Below, one piece after another: positions 44,065 through 54,451 of a DNA stretch of 64,000 nt. Below the pieces are notes generated by a model, which was given only the letters and a program-made list of their open reading frames with translations, was not told the DNA's origin and did no database searches. Source of the DNA: Brumimicrobium oceani (GTDB taxonomy: Bacteria > Bacteroidota > Bacteroidia > Flavobacteriales_D > Crocinitomicaceae); the NCBI RefSeq assembly GCF_003143775.1, contig NZ_QFRJ01000007.1:124001-188000 (forward strand), given 5' to 3'. The first letter of the stretch is position 1. Every line of letters starts with the position of its first letter. Made by a program: the position numbers and the translations under genes.

Positions 44065-44226
44065 TTAAGCTGCCTCTTCCTCGTCGTCGAAGACTTTCTT
44101 TGGTCGCATTTGTTCAATAGCCCCTAATGTAATCCAATAAGGAACAACGAATGCCATTAAGAAAAGTAACAGCCAAAAAGCCATTCCCGCAATTAAAAGA
44201 AACATAACAATACCGAAAATACTCAT
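44065..44226 (-). CDS. Small single-pass or hairpin membrane protein, 53 residues
   Basis: An ATG at 44226 opens a 53-residue frame: MSIFGIVMFLLIAGMAFWLL, LFLMAFVVPYWITLGAIEQM, RPKKVFDDEEEAA. The first 36 residues are hydrophobic (one long or two short membrane helices, with a Pro-Tyr-Trp break at 29-31), followed by a basic and then acidic tail, a classic small integral membrane protein layout. A terminator-like hairpin with T-run follows its stop and it starts 80 bp from the divergent fumC, both of which favour a genuine gene. I do not recognise the family. Confidence 0.68.
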   Translation of the reverse strand: MSIFGIVMFLLIAGMAFWLLLFLMAFVVPYWITLGAIEQMRPKKVFDDEEEAA

Positions 44227-44306
44227 GATATATTATTTTTGTAAACTATTATTGTAAGTAATTACGCCGTAAAAATAAAAAATAAATTAATACAAAACGA
44301 TATAAT

Positions 44307-45701
44307 ATGGAATATAGAGTAGAAAAAGATACGATGGGCGAGGTGAAGGTGCCTGCTGATAAGTATTGGGGAGCTCAAACAGAGCGTTCTAGAAACAACT
44401 TTAAAATTGGTCCTGAAGCTTCAATGCCATTAGAAATTGTTCATGGTTTTGCTTACTTAAAGAAAGCAGCGGCTTACACCAACTGTGAATTGGGCGTTTT
44501 AGCAGAAGAGAAAAGAGATTTAATAGCACAAGTATGCGACGAAATCATAGCCGGAAAATTAGACGATCAATTTCCTTTAGTGATTTGGCAAACGGGTTCA
44601 GGAACACAATCCAACATGAACACCAATGAAGTAATCGCCAATCGTGCCCACGTACTTGCAGGGAATAAATTAGGAGAAGGAGAAAAAACACTTGCACCCA
44701 ATGACGATGTAAATAAATCTCAATCTTCAAACGATACTTTTCCAACAGGAATGCACATTGCGATTTACAAGCGTATCGTTGAAACAACAGTTCCTGGAGT
44801 AAAACATTTACGCGATATCTTAGACCAAAAAGCAAAAGACTTTAAAGACATTGTGAAAATTGGTCGAACACATTTGATGGATGCAACACCATTAACACTC
44901 GGTCAAGAGTTCTCCGGATATGTAGCGCAATTAGATCACGGTTTAAAAGCATTAGAAAATACAATGCCACACCTTTCTGAAATCGCTTTAGGGGGAACAG
45001 CAGTTGGAACAGGAATCAATACTCCGAAAGGTTATTCTGAATTAGTAGCAAAGAAAATCGCTGAATTTACAGGATTACCATTCATCACAGCAGAAAACAA
45101 GTTTGAAGCTTTGGCAGCACACGACGCTTTGGTGGAGACACATGGAGCTTTAAAACAAATCGCTGTTTCTATCAACAAAATAGCCAACGACATTCGTATG
45201 ATGGCTTCTGGACCCCGTTCGGGAATTGGAGAAATCATTATTCCAGCAAACGAACCAGGTTCTTCAATTATGCCAGGAAAAGTGAATCCAACCCAAGCAG
45301 AGGCAATCACTATGGTGGCAGCGCAAGTAATGGGGAACGATGTAGCAGTAACTGTAGGGGGAATGCAAGGACATTATGAGTTGAACGTTTACAAACCGAT
45401 GATGGCAGCGAATTTATTGCAGTCTGCTCGTTTGATCGGAGAAGCATGTGTTTCTTTCGCAGATAATTGCGCAGTGGGAATCGAACCAAATCATGCACGC
45501 ATCGATGAATTAGTGAACAACTCATTAATGCTAGTAACTGCATTAAACACAAAAATCGGTTACTACAAAGCAGCTGAAATTGCAGGAAATGCACATGAAA
45601 AAGGCATTACTTTGAAAGAATCTGCTTTGGCACTTGGACACCTTACTTCTGAGGAATACGACGAATGGGTTGATCCTAAAAAAATGACAGGAGACCAATA
45701 A
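44307..45701 (+). CDS. fumC: Fumarate hydratase, class II
   Basis: A 464-residue aspartase/fumarase superfamily enzyme converting fumarate to malate in the TCA cycle. Motifs: [14 protein letters not shown] near residue 98, [11 protein letters not shown] near 141 (contains the catalytic-site Thr/Ser-His stretch), the [17 protein letters not shown] segment near 187, and the superfamily signature [15 protein letters not shown] near residue 318. Length matches class II fumarases. Monocistronic, divergent from the small membrane protein gene, and followed by a 15-bp hairpin. Confidence 0.96.
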   Translation: MEYRVEKDTMGEVKVPADKYWGAQTERSRNNFKIGPEASMPLEIVHGFAYLKKAAAYTNCELGVLAEEKRDLIAQVCDEIIAGKLDDQFPLVIWQTGSGTQSNMNTNEVIANRAHVLAGNKLGEGEKTLAPNDDVNKSQSSNDTFPTGMHIAIYKRIVETTVPGVKHLRDILDQKAKDFKDIVKIGRTHLMDATPLTLGQEFSGYVAQLDHGLKALENTMPHLSEIALGGTAVGTGINTPKGYSELVAKKIAEFTGLPFITAENKFEALAAHDALVETHGALKQIAVSINKIANDIRMMASGPRSGIGEIIIPANEPGSSIMPGKVNPTQAEAITMVAAQVMGNDVAVTVGGMQGHYELNVYKPMMAANLLQSARLIGEACVSFADNCAVGIEPNHARIDELVNNSLMLVTALNTKIGYYKAAEIAGNAHEKGITLKESALALGHLTSEEYDEWVDPKKMTGDQ

Positions 45702-45717
45702 TCTATTTTTGATTTAA

Positions 45718-45755
45718 AAGCGGTTACTCATTTCGCAAAGAATGGGTAACCGCTT
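45718..45755 (+). terminator. Stem-loop after fumC
   Basis: AAGCGGTTACTCATT (45718-45732) pairs with AATGGGTAACCGCTT (45741-45755): 15 bp with one G-U pair, loop TCGCAAAG. It lies 16 bp after the stop. The downstream T-run is missing, so it may stabilise the transcript or act in both directions with the convergent gene at 45784. Confidence 0.6.
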
Positions 45756-45783
45756 AATACCTACATCGAATACCTAAATTTCA

Positions 45784-46050
45784 CTACTCATTTAAAAATT
45801 CCTTGACCGATTGTTTGGTCTCCAAGCTTAGACTGTCAATTTGTAGTTCATCGAGTTTTTTTTCTAAACCTTTTTTAGATTCTTGAAAAAGGCTATCAGT
45901 AGATTGAATAGCTCTTTCATATTCCTCTCTCAATTCTTTGCTTTTAGTTTCAATGAACTGATCCTTGTACTCCTTTAGTGATTCAAGCTTTTCCGATCCA
46001 TCACAAGAAAATAAGGTGAAGAATAACGCCGCAACTGTTAGTTTATACAT
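45784..46050 (-). CDS. Small lipoprotein, coiled-coil
   Basis: An 88-residue predicted lipoprotein. Start set at 46050 (MYKLTVAALFFTLFSC), which gives a compact signal peptide and lipobox Cys at residue 16. The mature part is almost entirely charged and helical (LKEYKDQFIETKSKELREEYERA, SLFQESKKGLEKKLDEL), suggesting a coiled coil like Lpp-type spacers. Not recognised as a named family. Convergent to fumC, sharing the hairpin at 45718-45755. Confidence 0.65.
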   Translation of the reverse strand: MYKLTVAALFFTLFSCDGSEKLESLKEYKDQFIETKSKELREEYERAIQSTDSLFQESKKGLEKKLDELQIDSLSLETKQSVKEFLNE

Positions 46051-46056
46051 GAGCAA

Positions 46057-46367
46057 ATGATTTACTTTTGATAAAGTTATGGAATTTAAATGTTTAAATT
46101 CTTGAATTTGTTTAAAATAATGGTCTCATAATTTACCAAGTAATAAATATTTCAGTTTCCAACCCCGCAACTTATTTTTAGCATTCAAACAATATGCCTA
46201 TTTTGTTGTTTTACAATTGAATGAAATCCTTTAATTTAGCGGTGAGAAGCCATGCGATTTGCAGACAGTCCCATTTAATCAATGAATAAGACCGTTTAAA
46301 GAATCTTTTGGGGCTAATCCTCCAAATAATGGTAAATTTCAATTAGTTAAACTATTTAAACAAAATT
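46057..46367. other. Intergenic region between divergent genes
   Basis: A 311-bp AT-rich divergent promoter region between the small lipoprotein and the metalloprotease genes. No repeat, RNA gene or clear -7/-33 pair was identified. Confidence 0.4.
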
Positions 46368-48479
46368 ATGAAGAAAATATTATTGTCCTTTGCTCTTGCT
46401 TTTTCAGCCATTACTGCAACAAACGCTCAAGATGTGAGTTTTTGTCATCAGGTAGAGAAAACGCAAGAGTTCCTTGAAACATTAACTCCGCAGCAAAGGA
46501 TACAACATGAAGCAGATCAACAAGCCTACGATTTAGAAATCCAAAATTTTATTGCAAATAATCCACAACTTTTAACAAAGTCTAACGGGAACCAAAGAGC
46601 AATAACTTACACGATTCCAGTTGTTTTTCATATCCTTCACCAAGGAGGACCAGAAAACATTTCTGAAGCCCAAATCATGAATGCACTTCAGCATTTAAAT
46701 GAAGACTACCAAAAATCAAACTCAGGATGGCCTAATGTGAATCCTGCATTTTTAGACAGAGTAGCAGATGTTGAAATCGAATTCAAATTAGCGAAATTAG
46801 ACGGAAACGGGAACTGTACTAACGGAATCACAAGAACTTTTACCACAGCTACAGAAGGAGCAACAGGTCAACAAAGAATTTCTGCGGTTCAAGGAGCACA
46901 TGGAAACTGGCCTGGTGACAAATACATTAACTTCTATATCGCCAAAGATATTAATGGTGCAGCAGGTTATACTTACCGTCCAAGTAACGGAATCGGTTCT
47001 GGAATGTTTAACGGAATTCACGTTTTACATAACTATGTAGGAACAATAGGTACAGCAGGTTCATCAGGAAAACATACTTTAGGACACGAGGTGGGACACT
47101 GGTTAGACTTACCTCATCTTTGGGGAGGAACAAACACACCGGGTTTAGCCTCAAACTGTAACGATGATGACGGAATTGCTGATACACCAAATACAATTGG
47201 ATGGCAATCTTGTAATGTAAATGGAACTTCTTGTGGATCATTGGACAACGTTGAAAATATTATGGAATATTCTTACTGTTCAAAAATGTTTACAAACGGA
47301 CAAAAAGCACGTATGCATGCAGCATTGAACAGCTCAATTGGTGGAAGAAATAACATTCACACGGCAGCAAACCTAGCGGCTACTGGAGTAAATTTACCAG
47401 ACGTAATGTGTGAAGCAGAATTTACATCTAGCGCTCGCGAAGTTTGTTTAGGAGAAACTGTTTCTTATGAAGATTTATCTTATTCAGGACCTACATCTTG
47501 GACATGGAATTTCCCGGGTGGAAGTCCTTCTTCATCAACAAGTCAAAACCCAACAGTGACATACAACACACCTGGAACTTTTGCGGTAACCTTGACAGCA
47601 ACAGATGGAACAACATCAAAGTCTGTAACAAAAAATTCTTTCATTACTGTGTTGCCACAGGGTGCGACTCTTCCAGTTGTAGAGACATTTGAATCGCTTT
47701 CTACATTGAATAACACTTTCTGGCAAGTAGAAAATAACCAAAATAACGCCCGATTTGATCTTACAACAACGGCGGCTTTCACAGGTTCAAAATCTGTAAT
47801 GTTGAAAAACTTTGGTCAGTCACCAGAAAATTTCGATGCATTGGTTTCTAGTCCTGTTGACTTATCGACGGTTACAACGCAAACTACTTTAAGTTTTAGA
47901 TACGCATACCGCAAAAGATCATCATCAAATGATGAATGGTTAAGAATATTCATCTCAAATGATTGTGGAGATAACTGGGTTCAACGTAAAACAATTAGGG
48001 GGAACGCATTAGGAGACCAAGTAGCGAGTAGTAGCTGGAAACCAACAATGCAAGAAGATTGGGTTACAGTACACATGTTAAACATTACTTCTGCATATTG
48101 GTCTTCAAACTTTAGATTTAAATTCGAATTTGAATCGGATGGAGGAAACAATTTCTATTTAGACGATATCAATATCTATGAGGGAGCGGAAGCAGATGAC
48201 CCTTTAAGTGTGGATAACGAAGATTTAATTACATCTTTTAGCGTTTATCCAAATCCAGCTGATCAAATGGCCAATATCAGATTCTCATTAGAGAACAATA
48301 AAAACGTAAATGTAAGCTTGGTAAACATGATGGGGCAAACAATCCAGTCTAGCACTGTGAAAGCAATGACGGGAGAAAACCTAGTAATGTTAAATACAGA
48401 AAAGGTTCAAGCAGGAATTTACCTTGTGAAGGTGAATACTGGAGGATCTCAACAAGTCAAAAGATTGATCATTAAGTAA
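46368..48479 (+). CDS. Secreted M43 zinc metalloprotease with PKD and jelly-roll domains and T9SS tail
   Basis: A 703-residue protein: signal peptide MKKILLSFALAFSAITATNA; propeptide to about residue 75; catalytic domain with GHEVGHWLDLPHLWGG (zinc site, about residues 241-255) and NIMEYSYC (Met-turn, near 298); a PKD domain (about 350-425, SWTWNFPGG, VTLTATDGT); a beta-sandwich (about 430-610, YRKRSSSNDEWLRIFISNDCGDNW, FYLDDINIYE); and a type A T9SS sorting domain (YPNPADQMANIRF to VKRLIIK). It should be exported by T9SS as an extracellular protease. Ends with a strong intrinsic terminator. Same catalytic type as the protein at 17322. Confidence 0.93.
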   Translation: MKKILLSFALAFSAITATNAQDVSFCHQVEKTQEFLETLTPQQRIQHEADQQAYDLEIQNFIANNPQLLTKSNGNQRAITYTIPVVFHILHQGGPENISEAQIMNALQHLNEDYQKSNSGWPNVNPAFLDRVADVEIEFKLAKLDGNGNCTNGITRTFTTATEGATGQQRISAVQGAHGNWPGDKYINFYIAKDINGAAGYTYRPSNGIGSGMFNGIHVLHNYVGTIGTAGSSGKHTLGHEVGHWLDLPHLWGGTNTPGLASNCNDDDGIADTPNTIGWQSCNVNGTSCGSLDNVENIMEYSYCSKMFTNGQKARMHAALNSSIGGRNNIHTAANLAATGVNLPDVMCEAEFTSSAREVCLGETVSYEDLSYSGPTSWTWNFPGGSPSSSTSQNPTVTYNTPGTFAVTLTATDGTTSKSVTKNSFITVLPQGATLPVVETFESLSTLNNTFWQVENNQNNARFDLTTTAAFTGSKSVMLKNFGQSPENFDALVSSPVDLSTVTTQTTLSFRYAYRKRSSSNDEWLRIFISNDCGDNWVQRKTIRGNALGDQVASSSWKPTMQEDWVTVHMLNITSAYWSSNFRFKFEFESDGGNNFYLDDINIYEGAEADDPLSVDNEDLITSFSVYPNPADQMANIRFSLENNKNVNVSLVNMMGQTIQSSTVKAMTGENLVMLNTEKVQAGIYLVKVNTGGSQQVKRLIIK

Positions 48480-48499
48480 TATCACAATTCTTGAAATAA

Positions 48500-48530
48500 A
48501 AGGCGAACATGAACTTGTTCGCCTTTTTTT
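48500..48530 (+). terminator. Intrinsic terminator
   Basis: AAGGCGAACA (48500-48509) pairs perfectly with TGTTCGCCTT (48516-48525) and runs directly into seven T. Terminates the metalloprotease gene. Confidence 0.9.
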
Positions 48531-48588
48531 GTTGTTTTATTTTTAAAGCTTATAAGTTCATTGGATTTTGCGCAACTGACTCAGTTAT

Positions 48589-48924
48589 TCAAGATGAATG
48601 TAGGTGTGAGTAGCCAAGCAAGAAGTCAATACATTCATTTGGCGTGATATTATCAGAAAATGTTGGGGTTTGAGGAGTTTTTTTGTCAAGCGATTCAATA
48701 TCCATTTTCTTTGTCAAAAAATATTCAGGAAATTGAACATGAATTAAGCGTAAGGATTTCAGCAGAGCTTTAAAATCGAGGATGCTGGTCACACTATGTA
48801 GAGTCAATTTCGTGCTCAGTGGATATTCTGAAACGCCTAAGAAATGCGTAAGAAATTCATATAAATCCGGAAAATCTTTGAAGCTCTTTCTGCTTTTCAA
48901 ACAAATCTGCTTACCGGAAAGCAT
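48589..48924 (-). CDS. Hypothetical protein, 111 residues
   Basis: An isolated open frame with no competing gene on the other strand. It has mixed soluble composition (LPL-rich start, FKDFPDLYEFLTHFLGVSEYPLS, a predicted helix-strand mix, and an ITPNECIDFLLGY end). I recognise no family. It is divergent from lysS, with a 90-bp gap that carries a -7-like element for lysS. Support is limited to length, position and protein-like composition. Confidence 0.42.
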   Translation of the reverse strand: MLSGKQICLKSRKSFKDFPDLYEFLTHFLGVSEYPLSTKLTLHSVTSILDFKALLKSLRLIHVQFPEYFLTKKMDIESLDKKTPQTPTFSDNITPNECIDFLLGYSHLHSS

Positions 48925-48940
48925 GTATTGGTATAATACT

Positions 48941-48948
48941 TATCTTTG
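48941..48948 (+). promoter_or_regulatory. Candidate -7 element (TATCTTTG) for lysS
   Basis: Exact TAnnTTTG match 65 bp before the lysS ATG. A -33 TTTG at the expected distance was not found; a TTG at 48928-48930 is too close. Confidence 0.4.
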
Positions 48949-49013
48949 CCCTCCAAATCCGATTCTATAAAATTAGAATACGGAAGAATTTTAAAACGGT
49001 TAAATAAACAGTT

Positions 49014-50729
49014 ATGAGCAATTTAGAATTGTCTGATCAAGAAATTCAACGTAGAGAAACGTTGACCAAATTACGTGAGCATGGAATCGATCCGTACCCA
49101 GCAGCTTTATATCCCGTGCAGGATAAGGCCAAACAGATCAAGGATAATTTTGAAGAAGATAAACAGGTTGTGATTGCTGGACGTTTAATGCGTCGTAAAA
49201 TTCAGGGAAAAGCTTCTTTCGGAGATCTACAAGACGATACAGGTAGGATTCAAGTGTACTTTAATCGGGATGAAATTTGTCCAGGTGAAGACAAATCAAT
49301 GTACAATGATGTGTTCAAAAAGCTTTTAGATTTAGGTGATTTCATCGGAATTAAAGGAACAGTTTTTAAAACACAAGTAGGTGAAATTTCTGTAAAAGTT
49401 GAGGAATTTACGATGTTGTCTAAAGCTTTGCGTCCTTTGCCTTTGCCGAAAACAGATGCAGAAGGGAAAGTACATGATGCTTTCACAGATCCCGAAATGC
49501 GCTACCGTCAACGTTATGTTGATTTGGTGGTTAATCCACAGGTGAAAGACGTTTTTGTTAAACGCAGTAAATTATTCTCTGCAATGAGAAATTACTTCAA
49601 CGCAGCGGGATATATGGAGGTGGAAACACCCGTTTTGCAACCCATTCCTGGTGGGGCAGCAGCGCGTCCTTTCGTAACGCATCACAATGCTTTGGACATT
49701 CCTTTGTATATGCGAATTGCCAACGAATTATACCTTAAAAGATTAATCGTTGGTGGATTTGATGGGGTTTATGAATTCTCAAAAAACTTCAGAAATGAAG
49801 GAATGGATAGAACACATAACCCAGAGTTTACAGCAATGGAGATTTATGTAGCCTACAAAGACTATAACTGGATGATGGAGTTCACCGAAAACTTGTTAGA
49901 GCATTGTGCTATGAAGGTAAACGGTGCTACCACAACAACTTTTGCAGGAAAAGAAATCGACTTCAAAGCACCTTATGCCCGCGTTACCATGCGTCAATCA
50001 ATTATAGATTTTACGGGATTCGACATCAAAGGAAAGTCGGAAGATGAACTGCGAACTGCTGCTAAAGACATGGGAATCGAAGTGGATGACACCATGGGGA
50101 AAGGAAAATTGATTGATGAAATATTTGGTGAAAAATGTGAAGGAAACTACATACAGCCAACATTTATCATTGACTACCCTAAAGAAATGTCACCATTATG
50201 TAAGTCGCACAGAGATGATCCGGAATTAACAGAGCGTTTTGAATTGATGGTGTGTGGAAAGGAAATTGCCAATGCTTATTCTGAATTAAACGACCCAATT
50301 GACCAAAGAGAACGCTTTGAAGAACAAGTTCGCTTGGCACAAAAAGGAGACGACGAAGCCACGGAATTAATTGATCAAGATTTCTTACGTGCATTGGAAT
50401 ACGGAATGCCACCAACTTCTGGTTTAGGAATTGGAATGGATCGTTTAATTATGTATTTAACAGATAATGAAGCGATACAAGAAGTGCTTTTCTTCCCACA
50501 AATGAAACCAGAGAATTTCGGAGCGAAGAAAGGACCTGAATTGAATGAAAATGAACAATTGATTTTTGACTTATTGGCCAAAGAACAATCGATGGAGTTG
50601 AATTCATTGAAAGAAAAAACAGGATTGAGCAACAAACAATGGGACAAAGGCGTGAAAGGATTAGCAAAACACGGTTTAACTAAAGTGACAAAAGCGGATG
50701 ATGTTTTGACAATTGAAATTGTTGGATAA
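49014..50729 (+). CDS. lysS: Lysyl-tRNA synthetase, class II
   Basis: A 571-residue enzyme. An OB-fold anticodon-binding domain (about 55-160, [30 protein letters not shown]) precedes the class II core: motif 1 [20 protein letters not shown], motif 2 [15 protein letters not shown], motif 3 [15 protein letters not shown] near residue 470. Lys-specific ELNDP is present. It is longer than E. coli LysS by about 65 residues: a C-terminal extension ([16 protein letters not shown]...[22 protein letters not shown]) that looks like a small winged-helix module. Charges tRNA-Lys. Ends in an intrinsic terminator. Confidence 0.95.
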   Translation: MSNLELSDQEIQRRETLTKLREHGIDPYPAALYPVQDKAKQIKDNFEEDKQVVIAGRLMRRKIQGKASFGDLQDDTGRIQVYFNRDEICPGEDKSMYNDVFKKLLDLGDFIGIKGTVFKTQVGEISVKVEEFTMLSKALRPLPLPKTDAEGKVHDAFTDPEMRYRQRYVDLVVNPQVKDVFVKRSKLFSAMRNYFNAAGYMEVETPVLQPIPGGAAARPFVTHHNALDIPLYMRIANELYLKRLIVGGFDGVYEFSKNFRNEGMDRTHNPEFTAMEIYVAYKDYNWMMEFTENLLEHCAMKVNGATTTTFAGKEIDFKAPYARVTMRQSIIDFTGFDIKGKSEDELRTAAKDMGIEVDDTMGKGKLIDEIFGEKCEGNYIQPTFIIDYPKEMSPLCKSHRDDPELTERFELMVCGKEIANAYSELNDPIDQRERFEEQVRLAQKGDDEATELIDQDFLRALEYGMPPTSGLGIGMDRLIMYLTDNEAIQEVLFFPQMKPENFGAKKGPELNENEQLIFDLLAKEQSMELNSLKEKTGLSNKQWDKGVKGLAKHGLTKVTKADDVLTIEIVG

Positions 50730-50756
50730 AACGCCCGAATTTTAAAATAAGATCAG

Positions 50757-50793
50757 AAAAGGGCGGATTTCAATTGAATTTCGCCCTTTTTTT
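50757..50793 (+). terminator. Intrinsic terminator of lysS
   Basis: AAAAGGGCG pairs with CGCCCTTTT around an imperfect ATTTCAATTGAATT upper stem, followed by a T-run ending at 50793. Confidence 0.85.
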
Positions 50794-50810
50794 AAAATAA
50801 AAGTACAATT

Positions 50811-51152
50811 ATGATAAAACTGAAATTAATATTTTCCATCACTTTACTCGCTCTATTTACTTTGAGCAGTTGTTCAAATGGAATGGAATCTGCGGAAGGT
50901 GAGGCAATAGAAACTAGTTCGAACCACGGCGATATTGTTGCAGATGCTAAAAGATTGGTAGAACTACAATGTCAGGTGAAGAACTTAATAGGTGAAGCCA
51001 AAAACGGAGATGCTAGCGCATTAATGAAAAGCGAAAAAATTAATGGTGAGGCAGAGAAAGTTTCAAGAGAATTAAAAGAAAAATATCCATCAAAAGCGGA
51101 TCAAGAAAAATTTGCTGAAGCGTATGAGCAAGCATTGGGTGAATGTGAATAG
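50811..51152 (+). CDS. Small lipoprotein
   Basis: A 113-residue lipoprotein with signal peptide MIKLKLIFSITLLALFTLSSC and lipobox Cys at residue 21. The mature part has an acidic Ser/Glu-rich linker (about 25-40) and a helical charged domain with two Cys (ELQCQVKNL and the C-terminal LGECE) that could form a disulfide. No family recognised. It follows the lysS terminator, so it has its own promoter, not identified. Confidence 0.75.
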   Translation: MIKLKLIFSITLLALFTLSSCSNGMESAEGEAIETSSNHGDIVADAKRLVELQCQVKNLIGEAKNGDASALMKSEKINGEAEKVSRELKEKYPSKADQEKFAEAYEQALGECE

Positions 51153-51308
51153 CCAAGGTGCTTTTTTTATGCAGCTGATGATAGGCTTGATTTAGGATTT
51201 AATAAGATGGAATTCAGAAAAATATTTCGATTTTTAAATCCTTTTCACTCAATAATTAGTATTTTCACCTGAAATCATCTGATAACTATCGGATTAAACC
51301 AGAATCGT

Positions 51309-51698
51309 ATGAAAACTAGCCTAACAATTTTATTGATTTTTCTTTCTCATTTAGGATTTTGTCAATCTGTGGCCTACAAACAAATAAACGTGATTGAGGT
51401 GGACGAAAAAACAAATGAAGTCCTCAACGAATACAATACAGGTTACTACATGGAATTTATTGTAGGGGACAGTTTAGTTGAATATCAATTGCTAGATCAT
51501 GTGGGAGGAATTATTGAGAAAATTGATTACAAAATTCTGACTAAGGAGACCATAGATGAGGTGAGCGTCATAAATATGAAATACAAGGATGAATTGTATG
51601 AACTGTTGATACCTGAGGATAAAAAGGAGAAAATATCACTGAATGGGAACGGCATAACCAAAATTATCTACGGAAAATCTCAGAAGATTAAAAAGTAA
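51309..51698 (+). CDS. Hypothetical secreted protein
   Basis: A 129-residue protein with an N-terminal signal peptide (MKTSLTILLIFLSHLGFCQ, with Cys next to the cleavage site) and a mature beta-rich domain (YKQINVIEVDEKTNEVLNEY, YYMEFIVGDSLVEYQLLD, ISLNGNGITKIIYG). It is not recognised. A 10-bp hairpin overlaps its end at 51700-51723 and probably terminates it. Confidence 0.65.
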   Translation: MKTSLTILLIFLSHLGFCQSVAYKQINVIEVDEKTNEVLNEYNTGYYMEFIVGDSLVEYQLLDHVGGIIEKIDYKILTKETIDEVSVINMKYKDELYELLIPEDKKEKISLNGNGITKIIYGKSQKIKK

Positions 51699-51699
51699 A

Positions 51700-51723
51700 G
51701 AAAGCTTGATTTTTCAGGCTTTC
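51700..51723 (+). terminator. Hairpin at end of 51309 gene
   Basis: GAAAGCTTGA pairs with TCAGGCTTTC around TTTT: 10 bp including one G-U pair. Directly after the stop codon; a short T-rich stretch follows 5 nt later. Confidence 0.5.
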
Positions 51724-52217
51724 AACGTTTTGATAATGAGGTTTTTGTCGTTTAAACAACGGATTTCTTTCTGTGGGTTTTAGTCCTTTTTTGAATGCAC
51801 TACATTCTAAATTACTTATCGTTAGATTACACTTTATAGTGTCTGGACGGAAACACATCAAAATTAAAAACATTTCTTTTTGCGATAGTTCCCTCTATTT
51901 TTAATCGCCTGATACTATGGCATCACCTCATAAAAATAAATTCAACTCTCATCAAAAATAATCTATTTTATAAAATTCGTCTGTTTCCGACCAACCACTA
52001 TATAGCAATTGAATTTAGGGCATCCAGAGCTTATGTGATTTCTGTTTGAAGCATATTGAAAGTGCAGCTCAAACTTTAAAATTTGTCTCGCTTCAAGACC
52101 GCGGCTATTTTAGACCAACAATAGCAAAACCTCTCCACTCCATTTCAGTCTAGAATTTTCAGTGCATAAATACGCAATTAACTGGGATGAGGTCTTCACT
52201 GTTCATAATTGATTCCC

Positions 52218-52225
52218 TATCTTTG
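52218..52225 (+). promoter_or_regulatory. Candidate -7 element (TATCTTTG) for metG
   Basis: Exact match to TAnnTTTG 20 bp upstream of the metG ATG, giving a leader of about 13 nt. The -33 element was not identified. Confidence 0.45.
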
Positions 52226-52245
52226 CACATAGAAAAATTGAATCG

Positions 52246-54336
52246 ATGGAGAAAAAGCAATATACCGTTACCGCAGCATTACCTTATGCAAATGGGCCTT
52301 TACATCTTGGACACGTGGCAGGAGTTTATTTACCTGCTGATATTTTTGTGCGTTTCTTGCGACATAAAGAACACGATGTTGCTTTTATTAGTGGAAGTGA
52401 TGAACATGGAGCTGCAATTACTTTACGTGCGAAAAAGGAAGGAATTACTCCTCAAGAAATCGTGGATAAATACCATAGGATAATTGGAGATGCTTTCAAT
52501 AAATTCGACATTCAATTCGATATTTTTGACCGTACTACGACAGAGACACATAAGAAAACAGCACAAGATTTCTTTAAAGTGCTGAACGATAAAGGTGCAT
52601 TTACTCAGAAAACTACTGAACAGTATTTTGATGAGGAACATGAGCAGTTTTTGGCGGATAGATATATTTTTGGAGAATGTCCAAAGTGTGGACATGCTGA
52701 TGCTTACGGAGATCAATGTGAAAAATGTGGTAGCGCATTAAGTCCAACAGATTTGATTAACCCAGTTTCTACTTTAAGTGGAAAAACGCCAATTCTAAAA
52801 GAAACATCGCACTGGTTTTTGCCAATGGAGCGCCACGAAGATTGGTTAAGAGAATGGGTGAAAGAAGGGAAATTAGACGGTGTTGAACAACATGATCCTA
52901 AGAAATGGAGAAATCAGGTGAACGGACAATGTTTGTCTTGGATTGATGGAGGATTACACCCTCGTGCCATGACCAGAGATTTAGATTGGGGAATTCCTGT
53001 TCCCGTGGAAGGAGCCGATGGAAAAGTACTTTACGTATGGTTAGATGCGCCAATTGGCTATATATCTGCAACCAAAGACTGGGCGAAAGCCAACAATAAA
53101 GATTGGAAAGATTACTGGACAGGCGACCGTAAATTGGTACACTTTATAGGAAAAGACAACATTGTTTTCCATGCAATCATTTTCCCGATTTTACTGAAAG
53201 AGCACGGCGAATTTATATTGCCAGATAATGTTCCAGCATCAGAATTTTTGAACTTAGAAGGAGCTAAATTCTCTACTTCAAGAAATTGGGCGGTTTGGTT
53301 ACACGAATATTTAGAAAGACATCCGGATAAAGTGGATGAATTAAAATATACTTTGACTTCAATTGCACCAGAAAGCAAAGACAGTGAATTTACTTGGTTG
53401 GACTTCCAATCGCGTGTAAATAATGAATTAGCGGATGTGCTTGGAAACTTCGTGAACCGTGCTTTAGTTTTGAATAACAAATACTACGATGGAGCTGTTC
53501 CAGCATTGGGCGAATTAACAGCAGAAGATCAAAAAGTAATTGATGCAATTAAGGAGATTCCAGCGAAAGTAGAAGAATTACTTTACAACTATAAAATTAG
53601 AGAAGCCCAAAGTGAAGTAATGGGCTTGGCAAGAATTGGAAACCGTTATTTAGCGGAAACTGAGCCATGGAAAGTTGTGAAAACTGATCCAAAACGTGTG
53701 GAAACGATCATGCACATTGCGTTGCAGATTACAGCCAACTTAGCGATATTATTTGATCCATTTATTCCAGCTACTTCAGCGAAAATTAGAAACTTCCTGA
53801 ACATGGAAACTTTTAATTGGTCACAAGCAGGTTCAATTGATTTATTACCAGTTGGAACAATCACAAACAAACCATCAATTCTATTCCAAAAGATAGATGA
53901 TGAATTTGTGGAAAACGAAAAAGCAATTTTAATCGCTTCACAAAAAGAAAACGAATCTGAAAAGGAAACAGAAGTTGAGGAAGTAGAAAAACCTACAGCA
54001 CCACAAAAAGAAGACATCGTTTTTGATGATTTCTTAAAAATGGACATTCGCGTAGGAAAAATTCTTTCTGCCAAAAAAGTAAAGAAAGCCGATAAATTAT
54101 TGGAATTGCTTGTTGATACTGGACTTGACCAAAGAACAATTGTTTCTGGAATTGCAGAACAATTCGAAATTGATGAAATCGTTGGGAAAAAAGTTTCTGT
54201 TTTAATGAATTTACCTCCAAGAAAATTACGTGGAGTAGTTTCTAATGGAATGATTTTGATGGCAGAAGATAAGAAAGGGAACTTGAATTTTATTGCACCG
54301 CGTGAGGATATGGAAGTCGGAGCTGAAATACGATGA
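52246..54336 (+). CDS. metG: Methionyl-tRNA synthetase with C-terminal tRNA-binding domain
   Basis: A 696-residue class I synthetase. N-terminal Rossmann catalytic domain starts [18 protein letters not shown] (HIGH motif as HLGH); the zinc knuckle [18 protein letters not shown] is near residue 145; the KMSKS equivalent is [11 protein letters not shown] near residue 345. An acidic linker (about 565-590) leads to a C-terminal OB-fold tRNA-binding domain ([25 protein letters not shown] to end) as in dimeric MetRS. Charges both initiator and elongator tRNA-Met. Followed by a T9SS tail fragment at 54452. Confidence 0.96.
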   Translation: MEKKQYTVTAALPYANGPLHLGHVAGVYLPADIFVRFLRHKEHDVAFISGSDEHGAAITLRAKKEGITPQEIVDKYHRIIGDAFNKFDIQFDIFDRTTTETHKKTAQDFFKVLNDKGAFTQKTTEQYFDEEHEQFLADRYIFGECPKCGHADAYGDQCEKCGSALSPTDLINPVSTLSGKTPILKETSHWFLPMERHEDWLREWVKEGKLDGVEQHDPKKWRNQVNGQCLSWIDGGLHPRAMTRDLDWGIPVPVEGADGKVLYVWLDAPIGYISATKDWAKANNKDWKDYWTGDRKLVHFIGKDNIVFHAIIFPILLKEHGEFILPDNVPASEFLNLEGAKFSTSRNWAVWLHEYLERHPDKVDELKYTLTSIAPESKDSEFTWLDFQSRVNNELADVLGNFVNRALVLNNKYYDGAVPALGELTAEDQKVIDAIKEIPAKVEELLYNYKIREAQSEVMGLARIGNRYLAETEPWKVVKTDPKRVETIMHIALQITANLAILFDPFIPATSAKIRNFLNMETFNWSQAGSIDLLPVGTITNKPSILFQKIDDEFVENEKAILIASQKENESEKETEVEEVEKPTAPQKEDIVFDDFLKMDIRVGKILSAKKVKKADKLLELLVDTGLDQRTIVSGIAEQFEIDEIVGKKVSVLMNLPPRKLRGVVSNGMILMAEDKKGNLNFIAPREDMEVGAEIR

Positions 54337-54451
54337 TTTTTGTTTAGAAATTCCATTACCTGCGTTGCAATTGTTTTGGAAAGCAGTTCTATCGGCAAGC
54401 TCAGGACAACGCTTGTTACTGAAAATTCGAATTTAAAAATTGGGTTAGCTC

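Larger units (their letters stand above)
51699..52245. other. Intergenic region upstream of metG
   Basis: Aside from the hairpin at 51700-51723, this 547-bp stretch contains AT-rich sequence without a supported gene. A 61-codon frame on the minus strand (51688-51873) overlaps the hairpin and has no upstream signals. A -7 element for metG is at 52218. Confidence 0.5.

Noticed and set aside
43468-44127. Frames of 88-180 codons across array B on both strands
   Set aside because: Same reason as array A; they also run through the palindrome at 43578-43646 and into the small membrane protein gene on the opposite frame.
51688-51873. 61-codon frame on the minus strand
   Set aside because: Starts and ends inside the hairpin and intergenic sequence, has no signal sequence or domain character, and overlaps the end of the gene at 51309.
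54340-54451. Start of an 85-codon gene after metG
   Set aside because: The leading 37 codons lack a signal peptide and the YPNP start of a sorting domain; only 54452-54597 is related to a real gene, so the piece is treated as a remnant.
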